Shown in pieces: positions 14,401 through 26,000 of a stretch of DNA of 64,000 nt. The notes beneath the pieces are model-generated. The model saw only the letters and a list, made by a program, of their open reading frames with translations, searched no databases and had not been told where the DNA came from. Where the stretch lies: the NCBI GenBank assembly GCA_018881555.1, contig JACAXG010000169.1, forward strand, positions 1,466,977 through 1,530,976, given 5' to 3'. Positions within the stretch are counted from its first letter, which is position 1; each line of letters begins with the position of its first letter. Position numbers and translations under genes: made by a program. The stretch comes from Amblyornis subalaris (Eukaryota; Chordata; Aves; Passeriformes; Ptilonorhynchidae).

Positions 14401-15661
14401 AAAACTCACTGTGCGAACATGGTAGATTTTGTCATCTTTTCCTAATATAAAACCGGAAAATATTATTCTCAATGCCCTTCCTTCTCAGGCATTAAACTTT
14501 TGTTCAGAGATAGAGTGTCTCAGTAATCCAAACCTTGAAGTTACACTGTAAAGGGAGAAGTGAAGTGAAAAATCCTTCCAAACCTCTTTTCAAAAAAAAA
14601 ACCCAAAGAAAATACAAACCTTGTCCTTGTACCACTGTAAGTCTGAGTCAGTGGCAGGGACGACACCTTTAAAATAAAAATGCAAACATGCAAAAGTGAC
14701 TTGGCNAGGGGATTTAATTCCTCCTCTGTACTGGCAGAAATTATTCTAATCCTCAGCCTAGTTAACAAACTGGCCTAGATTAGAAATCTGATATGAAATG
14801 AAAAGCAGCCAAATCTAAGCAGGAAAGGGTTGTACAAAATTTCTCCACTCTCAACACAAAGTTGTGTGGGAGCCTGCAACTCCTGCCCAGTTCTTATATT
14901 TTCAGTACTTTTCGGGGCAGGGAGAAGAGCAGAAGCAGCAAAAACCTGCTCACTGCAATAATTTTTGTGTTTGTAGCAAAACGCATCACTTTAATTTTGT
15001 ATTGTACAGCAGAGCACTCACAGCTTCACCAACACATCCTTTGTTATAAAGCCAAGCTGCATTTAAACAACATTTACACATTATTCCCAGTGCCCCCTTT
15101 TTAATGAAGGATGGGAAAAAAATAATGCAGAGTCCAAAGCCNGATGAAACCCTCAGAAAACATTACATCATAAATTACATGATTTGGGATCATTAAATTG
15201 AACGCTAACTTACCCTATAGGATCCCATATTGTTACTCATGAAAAATCCTGCAAAAGCTTTACTGACCTCAGGCTCAGGCAGAGGCAAGTTAAGATCAAA
15301 CGGATTGAAAATCAAGTTAATAAACACTTGTGAGGAGCGTTTCATCCACTTGGGCACAAAAAGCAGGACTAGTAAGCATTCTAGAGCTTGGGATCCAAGC
15401 ACAAACAGGAAGAATTGGCCTCTGCCTGGGAACTGTGTGGAACCACGAGCCCACTGNAAGCTTAAATACAGGTGAGGACTATGAACAAAGCTGAAATTAA
15501 AAAAGGACAAGTGGCTAAGANGGGGTTTAGATGTGATGCTTGCTGAGTGCTGCAGGATGTGCTGCTACAGCTTCATCTCCACTTCTCTGGCATTAAAACT
15601 AGCCAGTGCTGAATCCCAGTTCAAAAAAAACATAGGAAATAAATACAGGTATAACACTGGG

Positions 15662-16085
15662 CTATGAAGATGGTGAAGGGTCTGGAAGGGCCATACAAGG
15701 AGCAGCTGAGGGCACTTGGCTTGTTCAGCTGGACAAGAGGAAACTCAGGTCAAACCTCACCAGGGACTGCAGCTCCTCCCACAGGGCAGCTCCGATCTCT
15801 ATGACATGACAGGACCCAAGGAATGCCTGGAGCTGTGCCAGGGGAGGGTCAGCNTGGATATCAGGAAAAGGTTCTTCCCCCAGAGGGTGGTGGGCACTGA
15901 ACAGGCTCCCCAGGGAATGGNCANGGCCCCAAGGCTGCCAGAGCTCCAGGAGCATTTGGACAACGCTCCCAGGGATGCACAGAGTGGGGTTGTTGGGGTG
16001 TCTGTGCAGGGACCGGAGCTGGACTCCATGATCCTTGTGGGTCCCTTCCAGCTCAGGATATTCTGTGATACCTGTACCTAAAAAC
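15662..16085 (+). repeat. CR1 LINE 3' fragment, songbird-type, long copy
   Basis: This is the longest copy of the subfamily also seen at 222, 50058 and 56560. It begins with 'gaagggtctggaagggcc' and ends with 'gtcccttccagctcaggata'. It stays open for about 120 codons on both strands, which is remnant reverse-transcriptase-end/3' sequence and not a host gene. Confidence 0.9.
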
Positions 16086-16959
16086 CCTAANTTCAAGTGC
16101 CGTACCAGGACTTAGCCAAATAGGTCTTCACCATTAAAAAAAACAACATATCTTGACGACCAACTTGATAGAAATATAGGGGCCAAAGCAACAAACTCTC
16201 TTCATCCAAGGAACACNGGGACCACATTTCCCACTGGAAGGAAGTTCATGCCCACCTGCCTCATCAAGGTTGGAACAACCTGCTCCCACTAGGAATTTAC
16301 ACCAAATTATTGTGGTTTTATTTTTTTTAACAGAAATAAGATTTTGCCCCTTTCCACGTTTCATTGGAAATTCATCACANATTCTGCAATATAAAAGCTG
16401 CTTAATACTCCCCTTTATCTTCTCCTTTTAGAAGTGAAATCACTGATATCCCAATCATGCTGTATTCCAATAAACTCCTGAATCACTGCAAACTCAGCTC
16501 CACAACAGACCTGGCAACTTCCTGGTCACTCAAACATCCAGTAAGTACAAATCCAGACCGTACAAATTTCCAACCAGTGCCAGCAAACACCCAAAAGCCA
16601 GGAAATTGTTCAGCCCTTACTGCTATTCTGACCTCCCCTGCATTGTTTTCCTGCATTTCAACATCATCTGGGTCTGAGGCGGTGAGATTAATGGGGTCTC
16701 AAAGCACATAGGGATACCAGCTTTCCAAGAGGGGAAAAAAGAGAGAAAACCCACAACAAACCACAATAAACTCATAAAACAAACCAACAAAAAGGCGNAT
16801 TTCTCAAGGTACGAGGCGAACGTGGAAAACTGCTTCAGAGGAGCAGCTCAGATTTTTACACGTGCAAGAAACTGTAAGATGTTAAGAACACGGTGTATTG
16901 CTGATGTCCCTGGGTAACCCAGAGACACGTGAACCGAACTTGGAACTCAGCAGCGCCCG

Positions 16960-16990
16960 GGTGTCCCGGGGTGTCCCGGGGTGTCCCCAN
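16960..16990. repeat. Short tandem repeat, 11-bp unit x3
   Basis: Three consecutive copies of a GGTGTCCCGGG unit lie at the left edge of the CpG island. Confidence 0.8.
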
Positions 16991-17400
16991 CCTTCCCTCC
17001 CCGAGCGCCCCCGGACCCGCAGGGCCCTCAGCGGAGCCACGCGCGGCCCTTGGCTCAGCCCGCCCGATCCCCGGCGGGTTACGGCTGCCTCCCGGCAAGG
17101 GCAGCACGGCGGCCGCGGGGCCCGCCTGTCACCTTGGGAACCGCAGCGCCGGGCCGGGAGCCTCTCCCGAAGGCCCGGGAGCGCTGCCGGCACCCACACC
17201 GCGCTGCCCCCGCACCTCCATCCCAGGCCCAGGGGCTGCCCGTCCCCTCGGGTCCCCTCGGGTCACCCCGGCGCCTCCGGCCTGAGGTCCCGCGTCCCGG
17301 GCTGAGGGGAGAGGGGGGCGGCCATGCGGCCCCTCAGGGGGGATGGGGGGGGGGGGCGTGCAAGGGGCACGAGACCCCCGCGACCCCGCCCGTCACTCAC

Positions 17401-17460
17401 CTCAACCGCCACGAGCTCGCGGCCTCCGCTCCGCCCCCGCGGAGAAGCCCCGCCCCCTCG
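17401..17460 (-). other. Candidate non-coding first exon of a divergent gene (SLC31A1 by synteny)
   Basis: On the minus strand the sequence ends GGTTGAG and is followed by the consensus donor GTGAGTGAC, whose GT is at 17400-17399. There is no ATG in the 60 bases before the donor, so the exon would be 5' UTR. Mammalian SLC31A1 starts head to head with FKBP15 with a non-coding exon 1 and a long intron 1, which fits. No SLC31A1 coding exon (His/Met-rich N-terminus, MxxxM transmembrane motif) is visible in the window, so identity rests only on position. The left transcription boundary at about 17460 is a guess. Confidence 0.4.
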
Positions 17461-17740
17461 GAGGGCAGCCTAAGCCCCGCCCCCTCGGAGGGCAGCATAA
17501 GCCCCGCGCCTTCCGAGGGCCGCGTCAGCCCCGCCCCCTGCTACCACCCCTAAGTCCCGCCCTCCGAGGTGCAGCTAAGCCCCGCCCCTTAACGGGTTGT
17601 GAAAGCGCCGCCTGTGACGTGTCACCTAAAGCCCGCCCCCCCGCTCTCGTTAAGCCCCGCCCCGTCCAGGTACGCCCTCCTCCTCGGCGGTGCCACTCAA
17701 GCCCCGCCCCTCTGACGTTGCCCCCTCAAGCCCCGCCCCC
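17430..17740. repeat. Imperfect GC-box minisatellite in the FKBP15 promoter
   Basis: Units of about 25-28 bp built on 'taagccccgccccctcggag' plus 'ggcagc' repeat in degenerate form. The first three units (17440-17525) are clearest and later ones keep only the AAGCCCCGCCC core. Each unit carries one GC box, so copy number changes would alter the number of Sp1-type sites. Confidence 0.75.
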
Positions 17741-17822
17741 TCGCCGTGCCGGTGCCGCCGGGCCGTAAAGCAGCGCCGCCGCCGCCGCCGCCCGCCCTTT
17801 CCCGCCCCGCCTGTCGCTGGCG

Positions 17823-20800
17823 ATGTTCGCGGCGGCGGAGGAGGACGACGCCGATTTCCTGTCCCCGGCCAGCGGGTGAGCGCCGGTGGCGCGGCGGGAC
17901 CCCNTCCCCGCCTCCGGGAGGGCGCGGCGGCCCGGGCAGGCCGCGGGGCCGTGGCCCCGGGAAGGCCNGTGGCGGTGAGGGGTAGGCCGGCCGGCCGCCC
18001 CCTGCACAGCCTGGGCTGGGGCCGGGACTGCCCGCCCCTGTGTGGCGGTGCCGCCGCGTCTGTGCCCCGCTCGTGTCCCGCTGCAGCAGCCGGGAAGGGT
18101 CCGNCTGCCGGCGGGGCTCGGGGCGGACCCCCGGTGTGCCTCGGGCAGGGGGGTCTGAGGGCCGAGACCCCGCCCGGGGACCCGCCGGGCCCTGCTTTGC
18201 TCGGGGAGCCCCTCCGGCGGCAGAGGCGCGGCCGCTCGGGAGTCGCTGCCGGTGTCGGAGGGGCAGGGACAGAGAAATCGGCATTTTCACTTAGGTGTCG
18301 GTGGGAGGTCCCGAAAGTGCCGCTTTGGGGCTGTTCAAGCACCGGTGGCTCCTCCCAGGCTTTTCACCAGGGTTCCACTTGTGTCCTGTCCATGTATAGC
18401 ACGTCCAGGGTTTTATATCGTTCATTTGTTGCCGCTTAAAGGCTCCTCGCAGCCAGAATTCCAGCTCTGTGCACTCCTCATCCCCTTATAAACTAATTCT
18501 CTCTTTTTAGACAACTTAGTTATTTTTTAAAGCATAAAAAGCATATGCTNCAGGTTCACTGACAGTGGTGTCATCTTCTATTTGAATTATTCCTTTGTCT
18601 CGTGATACCAGGTTGAGCTTCACTGGCCCTAAAGCAGTAAAATTGCAAACACCGTATCTGGAAGGAACAACACGGCCTTAAACCCTCTGCCCTTAGCTGG
18701 GAGAGCTTCTGCCATTATAAAACTTACTGGGAAAACGTGTTTTCTGCACGTTTAAAGAAAGAAACTTCGAGAGCTGAATGGTGGCTTCTCTGTTGTTTCA
18801 TNTTTTTTTTGGTATTGTAATAATCAACTATTTTATGTGAGGCTAATTCCAGTCATTGCTTCAATAACTTCTTTTTGTGTAGTTTCACTTCTTATATGTT
18901 AAGTAGCTTTTTGAGGAAATGAAATGCTGTTGTACCACTTTCCCAGCCTCTTCATCTAAAAGTTCTGCTTGCTCAAAATTGAATGGCTAATTAGTATAGA
19001 GCAACTTAACCTGCAGCCCTTTGTTTTCTTCTAAAGTAATGGTAAACACTTTTTATTTGATATAACTTCTAATTAAGGGTGTTCATTATCTATAAAGCCT
19101 GTTTTAAGTAGGGTTACATAGTTTTATTTCTCTTTCTAGAGCCAGATTGGCCTCTCTCTTTGGTCTGGATCAAACAGTCTCAAGCCAGGGAAATGAATTC
19201 TTCCAGTTCACTGCACCAAAGCAGCCCAAGAAGGGGCAGACAGCAGCTGGTGAGTAACTGGGCTTGAGCTGGGCAACACACTCAGCAGCACGTGGGGTCA
19301 ACAAGGGCCCTTGTGAAGAGCAGCAGAGCAAAGAATTCCGAGTTTTCCTGAGTGGTGATGTCCTCCAGTACCCTCCCTGGATTTTCAATTGGCCTTTGGT
19401 GATTTCGGAATGCAAGTCTTTTGGTTTTTGTAATTTTCTACTGGAGTTATTTTTCCTGGGGGGGAGGAACGTGTCANGGTGGTGCCACTGGCCGGTTCTG
19501 TCCCTCTGACAGATGTTCCTGGTCTCTGTCCCCAGCAGGCCAGGCCCCGAAGGCACCCGTGGCCCCNGCAGCCTCAGGAGCCCCCTCGGTGTTGGTGGCC
19601 ACCGCGGTGCTCGCCTATCGATAGTAAGTGACCTCTGCGTGGCCCGGTGCAGGCTGTGTCCCGGGGAACTCCAGCCTGATCACAGTGGGGAGACATTTTG
19701 GGATGAATGGGAAGAGACAGTTGTTTACAGACATCTCTGCATGGTAGAAACNCTGTAAATCAGTGCAACTTTCTGCTCAAGAACAGTTTCAGTTGCTGCG
19801 CTGCAGCTCTCAAATAAAAATCGAGTTCTGGGTTTGGCAGTTGCTGGGAGCTGTGTCCTGGGTGCTGGGCTGACAGGAGCACTGCTTCAGGTGGCTCTGT
19901 CAGATCCTTGTGGTTCAGCATTTGATAATTGAGGCATGAGCAGAGTGAGAGCACTAAAACTGCCCATTTGATGCTGCCATGGAAAAACTCCTCTGCCCTG
20001 GATGTGTGGGAAGAACAGTTTTCCACTCAGACTCCGTTCTGTGGGCAAGCAGGAATGTCTCTAAGCTAAGCAAGGNTGCCTGACATTTTAGGCCTGAAGA
20101 AAGGGACCTGAACTCTAAAGAATTAAAACTCAGCAACAGTAGAGAGAATTCTGAGTCAGGGATGGTTCTGCAGCTGAATGTCTCCCTTGTCTTCCAGTAC
20201 AAATGGGCAGTACTTGAAGCANGGCAAGTATGGAGCAGCTGTAGTGGGGAACCATGCTGCCAAAGAGGTGAGAAACACTTCCTTCTCTNACACTGTCATG
20301 CTGAGGGTTTGCAGGTATGAGATGGTGTTTCTCTGAGCTCTCCAGGATGTTTTGATTTTGATGTTGTTCCCCTGCTGCCTCCTGGGTTTTCTTATAGCTC
20401 AGGCATCCACCTTGGTGACATCTTTTTTTCCTGCAGTCGGTGGGTTTGTAAGATCTCAACAACTTGTGCCTGAAATAGTTTGCAATGTTTCAGGCAACTT
20501 TTTTAGTATTTCTGGAAGTGATCTTGGTATTTGTTCAGGATGTCTTTGACAGCAGGATCACAAATCTGTGTACATGTAAATAAATNTAAAGGAAAATTTT
20601 GTCCAGCGGTACAGAAATGTTTTACTTACATTTTGTCTTTTGGTAACAAAAATACCTCTCCTTCTCAAGTGTTCTTGAAGAACACAGAACTGAGGTGCCC
20701 AGTAAATTTGTGTGTTTAAAAGTTACTTTGAAAACTCTCATCCGTCCTTCATGTTAGTATCTGTGACGTTTCATATCCCCCAATTCCTAGTTCATATCTC

Positions 20801-23011
20801 ACCAAGTTGTTCTGCTTTTGCAAGAACAAAATAAATGTTAGTTTGGTATCTAAATTCCTGAGTCAGTGATCTGGGAAGTGTTGAGCTGTGGTGTTCTGGG
20901 GGAGCTGGGAGTGCAGGAGGAAGCTCAGGCTGCCTGGGTGATATCACATCCAGCTGGGAACTGAATGTGATATGACACAGTGGGTCACTCCCAATTTACC
21001 ACTGAGCTGTGTCCAGAGCAGGTGAAAAGGAAAACACATTTCCTTAGTAGATTATGTTTAGTAGAGCCAAATATGTCAATAAATATCATATCTGTGTTGT
21101 TTAGTACTTGGAAAGCTCCCTCCAACTCAGTCAATAGATTTATGTAAAGAAAAAAAAATGATGCATCTTTAGGTTGGATATTAGGGAAAATAATTTTTAA
21201 AAATAAAATTTTCTTCCAAAAAGGGTGGTCAGGCATTGGCCCAGGCTGTCCAGGGCAGTGGTGGAATCACCATCCCTGGAGGGATTTTAAAGCTTTGTGG
21301 ATGTGGCACTTGGGGATATGGGTTGGTGGTGGCCTTGGCAGTCCTGGAGGAATGGTTGGACTCAATGATCTTGGATGTCCTTTCAAACCTAAATGACTCT
21401 GTGATTGTGTTATGCCATTTGAGTTCTATATCTGGAAGGGTTGCTGCACCATCTTTTTCCACTGTAACTATGAAAAATGTGGAATTAGTTAAAAGCTCTT
21501 GCTTATTACGAAATAGTGAGCTTGACTTGCTTGATTGCTGCAGCTAAATAAAAACCCTTGAAAACAAGCCAGTCTTAATAGGTGTCACAAAATTGTATTA
21601 AGTATTTTTGCTGTGAAAATTGTGCTGCAAGGGACATTTGACAAATAAATACAGAGCCTTAGACTCAGAGTTTGACAAAGCACTTTGGAGTTGATGACGT
21701 TTTGAGTTTCTGCCTTTTGTTCTTTTTCCCTGCCCAATCCCTTGTGGAATCCAGTACAGGATCCTCCTTTACATCAGTCAGCAGCAACAGATCACCTCTG
21801 CAAGGATCCATCCAGGCTTCGTGCTCACGGTGAGACTCTGGGTTAGAAAAGCATTTGTTGATCACAGCAAACACAAGGTTGGCTCTAAAATTCTTTCTTA
21901 AGCCTTGGTTTATAACCTTTGAGATCAAANATCTGAGTGACAGAGCAAGAGGTGTCACAGTGACTGTTCTCCTCCTCCATGTATTGCACAAGAGGCCGTG
22001 ACAGCTGCCTTTTGCAGAGCACCTCTTCAGGAGATTTCATAACCAAGGCCCCTGTAGGAGGTAAATTATTACCTCTGCTCTCAGAGGTGTTTTGGGCTTT
22101 GCAGCACTAGGATGGATAAAACCAGCAAAATTCCTTTTGCTGAGAATTTGTAGTTAAGTGACTGAGAGAATACAACTGAGTAAGCAGAAGGAAATGAGAG
22201 CAAGGAAATGTTTTCTCTCAGAAAATTGACACTCAGCGTTTTCCTGCTGGTGAGAACAATCTGGAGCATTGTAAGCCCTAAAATGGGATCTCTCAGGAAG
22301 TTACTTTCTGCCAGTTTTACAGAAAATTGATGTCGATTTGCTGTTCTTAGCTTGTCATCAGATGACACCAAATTTCTTGGTATGATAGATAGAAATTTCC
22401 CTCCAAAATAATGAAATTTCTGTCCCAGCTTAGACCTTGCCCTCTAGTTTTATAAGCACATTTTGAAAAATCAATGGGCTATGTAGTCACCTCTGGTGAC
22501 ATGGATTTTAAGAAGTGAGGAAGGAGTGACTTCTCCAATTGATTCTGGAAGTCTAAATATAATAAAATATGAAAAGTAAATTACTTACACTTAAAAAATC
22601 TCAGTATATATTACAGAACCAGGCTTCAAATAAGTTTCTGAAAGGTTTCACCTTCTTGTGCAAGCTACAGCATCTATGAAGAACTTAATATTTGCTCAAG
22701 TGTTCAAGTTATAATAATTCTTCCACGATAATGAGCACATAAATAAAAGCTAATTTGTGCATTCTGAACTTGGGCAGCAGAGCAGCAGAGTTCTTCCTCT
22801 GACTGCTTAATTTTGGTTGCTCTTATTTTAAGCTTCTTTTGGATGTGGGTTTTTTAGTCCGGTTGAATGCGTCATTTAATGTCTAAGATAGGACTGATTT
22901 CCTTTCCCACAGGTTCAGCCCAACAATTACAGCACGTTCTATGATGATCAGAGGCAAAACTGGTCCATCATGTTTGAGTCAGAAAAGGCAGCAGTGGATT
23001 TCAGTAAACAG
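17823..23011 (+). CDS. FKBP15: FKBP15 exons 1-6: N-terminus and WH1-like domain
   Basis: Exons: 17823-17875, 19140-19249, 19536-19623, 20198-20267, 21755-21829 and 22913-23011, encoding residues about 1-165. The WH1/EVH1-like region runs from [16 protein letters not shown] through [11 protein letters not shown] to [19 protein letters not shown]. Its Tyr-Asn-Thr-Phe-style strand and central Trp are typical of this fold. In WASP-family proteins it binds proline-rich partners such as WIP. Exon 3 can start at 19536 or 19539 in the same frame. Introns 4 and 5 hold a CR1 copy (about 21165-21420) and otherwise unremarkable AT-rich DNA. Confidence 0.95.
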
Positions 23012-26000
23012 GTAACTGCTTACTCTGGGCCAGGAAGCTCTTGCTGACTTGTTTGGAACAGGGGTAAATCAAGTTTTATTTTCATTGAAGTTCAGCTTTG
23101 AGTGTCTGCATAACTATGATAGAGATAGAGCTGAGAGGAGCCTGCNCTGAGTTTTGTCCATTAAAACAAATCTCTTCGAGGCAGGAGCCTGTTGGTTCTC
23201 AGGGGATTTTTGATCAAGGTTCTCAAGTACTGCAAGACCAGTGGTTCTGTTGCAGAGAGTGGTTAATCAGCAAAGTTCAGCACAAGGACACATGGAGTGC
23301 CTTGTGAGTGCATTTCTAACCTGAGCTCAATCACNGAATGCATCAGATTTGGAATGAGTGGAACTTGTCCTGGTGCAATGGCCAGAGGCACTGACAGGCT
23401 TTCCCTCTGCAGGTGTGCATTGCCAAGTGCAACAGCTCCCCAGCACTGGACTCAGTCCTCTACCAGGATCTTGTCCTTGGAGAAGGGCAGGGAGTGGAAG
23501 GAGGAGACTCCCTGGAGGTTGCCTATACGGGATGGCTGTTCCAGAACAATGGGCTTGGACAGGTAAAGACATTTCTGCCACCTCCTAATACTGAGTGTGA
23601 CAGCCTCTGGAAGGAACCTGCACATCTAACATAGTATTGGTGTTGATGCTAAAGGTATATTTGGTGCATTTATGGCACTGTGAGATCATATGTATTACCT
23701 ATAAAATAATAAGGGATTCTGGCATAGTAAGAAAAAATTTCTTCACTGAAAGGGTTGTTGAGCATTGGCACAGGGCAGTGTGGAATCACCATCCTAGGAA
23801 ATGTTCAAAAACCATCTGGATGTGGTGCTTGAGACATGGTTTAGTGGTGAACACAGCAGTGCTGGGGGAACAGTTGGACTTGATAATCTTAGAGGGCCTT
23901 TCCAACCTTAATGTTTCTATTATTCCATTACTGTTCAGGAGAGGGTGATTGAAATGCTTTTAACTTCCGTGGGCATTCTTAGACATGAATATTTAATGTT
24001 GTGTTTTACTTGACCCAGTCCTGTCCTAAAGCAGGTCTAAAGTCTGAGTCTCCAGCTATCATTTACTGCATGAAATTGCAGGAAGTGGACTAAAGCTCTG
24101 TCTTATGGCTGAGAATTAATTTTGGTAGTAGTAGGATGGGAAATAACATATAACCAGGGATTCTAAGAGTCTGAAATGTGCAAAGTAGCATTAAGGATCT
24201 TGCAACAGTTGGGAAATCCATGTATTTTGTGTTCTTGTTCAACTCTGCAGGTGTTTGACTCAAATGTTAACAAAGACAAGCTGCTGCGGCTGAAGCTGGG
24301 ATCGGGAAAGGTCATCAAGGTCCAACTTCTGGCACTTTCATTATAATAATTGCAGTCTCAGAGCTTTGAATTACTGCAGATCTTGTTCAGGATTCCTACA
24401 TGCTATTTCTGTTTCATTTATTAGCAAACACTCTGTAAGAGTGACTCACTCAAACCTTTTCTTCTTAATTTGCACAATAAAGCCCAGTCTCATTTTCAAC
24501 ACCGTTGTTAGACAGGAGTTGTCCTCTTTGGTAAATAGAAAACTTCCTGTTTTCAAGAGCTGTGGTTTTATTGCCTTTGTTTTTCTGGAAGTCACTTAAT
24601 GTATTCCCTTGTTCTTGGGGAACCCTATTTCTAAAGAAAATAATTTTTCATCCAGGTGGTGTGATACTCCCTTATGTTATCCCATAAAATTGGGTTTTAA
24701 ATCAGAGATACTTTTGTTCAGGTCACTTCCATGACCTGAGTAATTCATATATGACCTGTTACAAGTTGTCCTTTATTGAAGATGTGCTATTTTCCTACTT
24801 TATTTGTTTTATCCTGTATCCTACTGTTGTTGCCTGGCTGTTAGAGCCATCTGGTTCAGTGCTGGCATCCCTTGGGCAGTTTGCATTCCTGTGACTTTAT
24901 GTCCCTTGTTAGAACTGTTTTCTTTGGGTGCTTTGTAAATCGAACCAGAGCAATTCAGATGTGTGACATGAAGTCCAGTTCTTCCCCAGAATGCTGAGGG
25001 AGGTCCCCACTGTGTGGTGGAGCTGCATCTTTATTCTTGAGTAAACATTGGAATTTATAACTGGCCATTATGATTTGTGGTAGGACAAAGTGCTGCACAC
25101 TGAAAAGAAATAGGATTTTGCAAGAATTTCTCTATATTTGTTTTGGAATCTTCTATAACTGGTGCCTGAAGTTGTCTTAGTTGGGATAATGAAACTAATG
25201 TCACTGATCAAAGTGTTGCTTTCTCTTCTGTTGCCTCTGCAAACCAAAGGGCTGGGAAGAAGGAATGCTGGGGATGAAGAAAGGAGGGCGAAGGTGCCTC
25301 ATCATTCCTCCAGCCTGGGCCTACGGGGCTCAGGGAGTGGCTGGTCGTGTCCCTCCAGACTCCACGTTAGTGTTTGAGGTGGAAGTCAAGAGGGTGAGTG
25401 TCTCCTGCCAAATGTTTTACATCTGCTTGGTGACTGCAAGGTGGGAACCTGCTATTAGTGTGAGAACTCCAGTTCAGAAACTGTTATAAACCTCAGCAAG
25501 ATATGTATCTTTAATTAAAACAAGCAAACAAACCCGAAACAGAACCCTAAACCCAGAAAATTCCCTCAAGGCTGTTTGTTGTAACTGTCTTGGGATCTTT
25601 TAGTTGTCTTATTTGTGAGTCACTTGGGAAAACAAAATACTCTGGGAGGAATGAGAGGATGTAAAGACTCAACTTCTCCAGCTCTGAATCAGTTGGCTGC
25701 TCTTACTTGGAAGTGCATGAGCTCCACAGGGAGTGGCATCACAATTAAACAAGTTGATGAAAATTTTTACAGGAACTCAGAAAAACATCTTTTTTGCCAT
25801 ATTCTTTTTAAGGTGAAGCTGGCAAAGGAGTGCTCTAGTTCAGATGGACTGAGTGTTAGTTCAAGGGAGTCTCCTGCACCTTCTCCAGTTCCCAGCTCAG
25901 ATGGCTTCTCCTCAGACTCTGGTTTATTGCCTCCCTCCACCATCCCTCCAAAGCCTGGGTAAGAAGCAGCACAGTTTAAACACCTTGCTCTGTTAAATAC

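Larger units (their letters stand above)
1..16600. other. Gene-poor AT-rich stretch with no assignable coding sequence
   Basis: No recognisable protein domain was found on either strand. Open frames are about 60-140 codons and look like chance or CR1 translations. CR1 fragments lie at about 222-530, 5825-5925, 11161-11435 and 15662-16085, and a short (CA)n run is near 1627. Some minus-strand segments have good splice signals and stay open (about 3061-3139, 7878-7991, 8147-8200, 9841-9916, 10736-10802, 12426-12487, 14410-14441, 15214-15460, 16621-16697), but their peptides match no family I know. Because a divergent donor sits at 17399-17400, the stretch may be the large first intron of a minus-strand gene, SLC31A1 by synteny. 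That identity is inference. Confidence 0.5.
16930..18260. promoter_or_regulatory. CpG island and likely bidirectional promoter of FKBP15
   Basis: Base composition switches sharply to GC- and CpG-rich DNA around the FKBP15 start codon at 17823. On the left, a strong minus-strand splice donor at 17399-17400 implies a divergent transcript. Between the two lie at least seven close copies of the GC box GCCCCGCCC (about 17452, 17477, 17530, 17578, 17656, 17701, 17730), which bind Sp1/KLF-type factors in known promoters. No TATA box is evident. In mammals FKBP15 and SLC31A1 share a head-to-head promoter, which this arrangement resembles (established synteny plus inference). Confidence 0.75.

Noticed and set aside
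15716..16096. About 120-codon frames on both strands
   Set aside because: They lie wholly within a CR1 LINE 3' fragment. The same text recurs at 222, 50058 and 56560.
16882..18442. Long frames over the CpG island on both strands
   Set aside because: GC-rich promoter sequence is depleted of stop codons. Only the 53-bp FKBP15 exon 1 has protein support.
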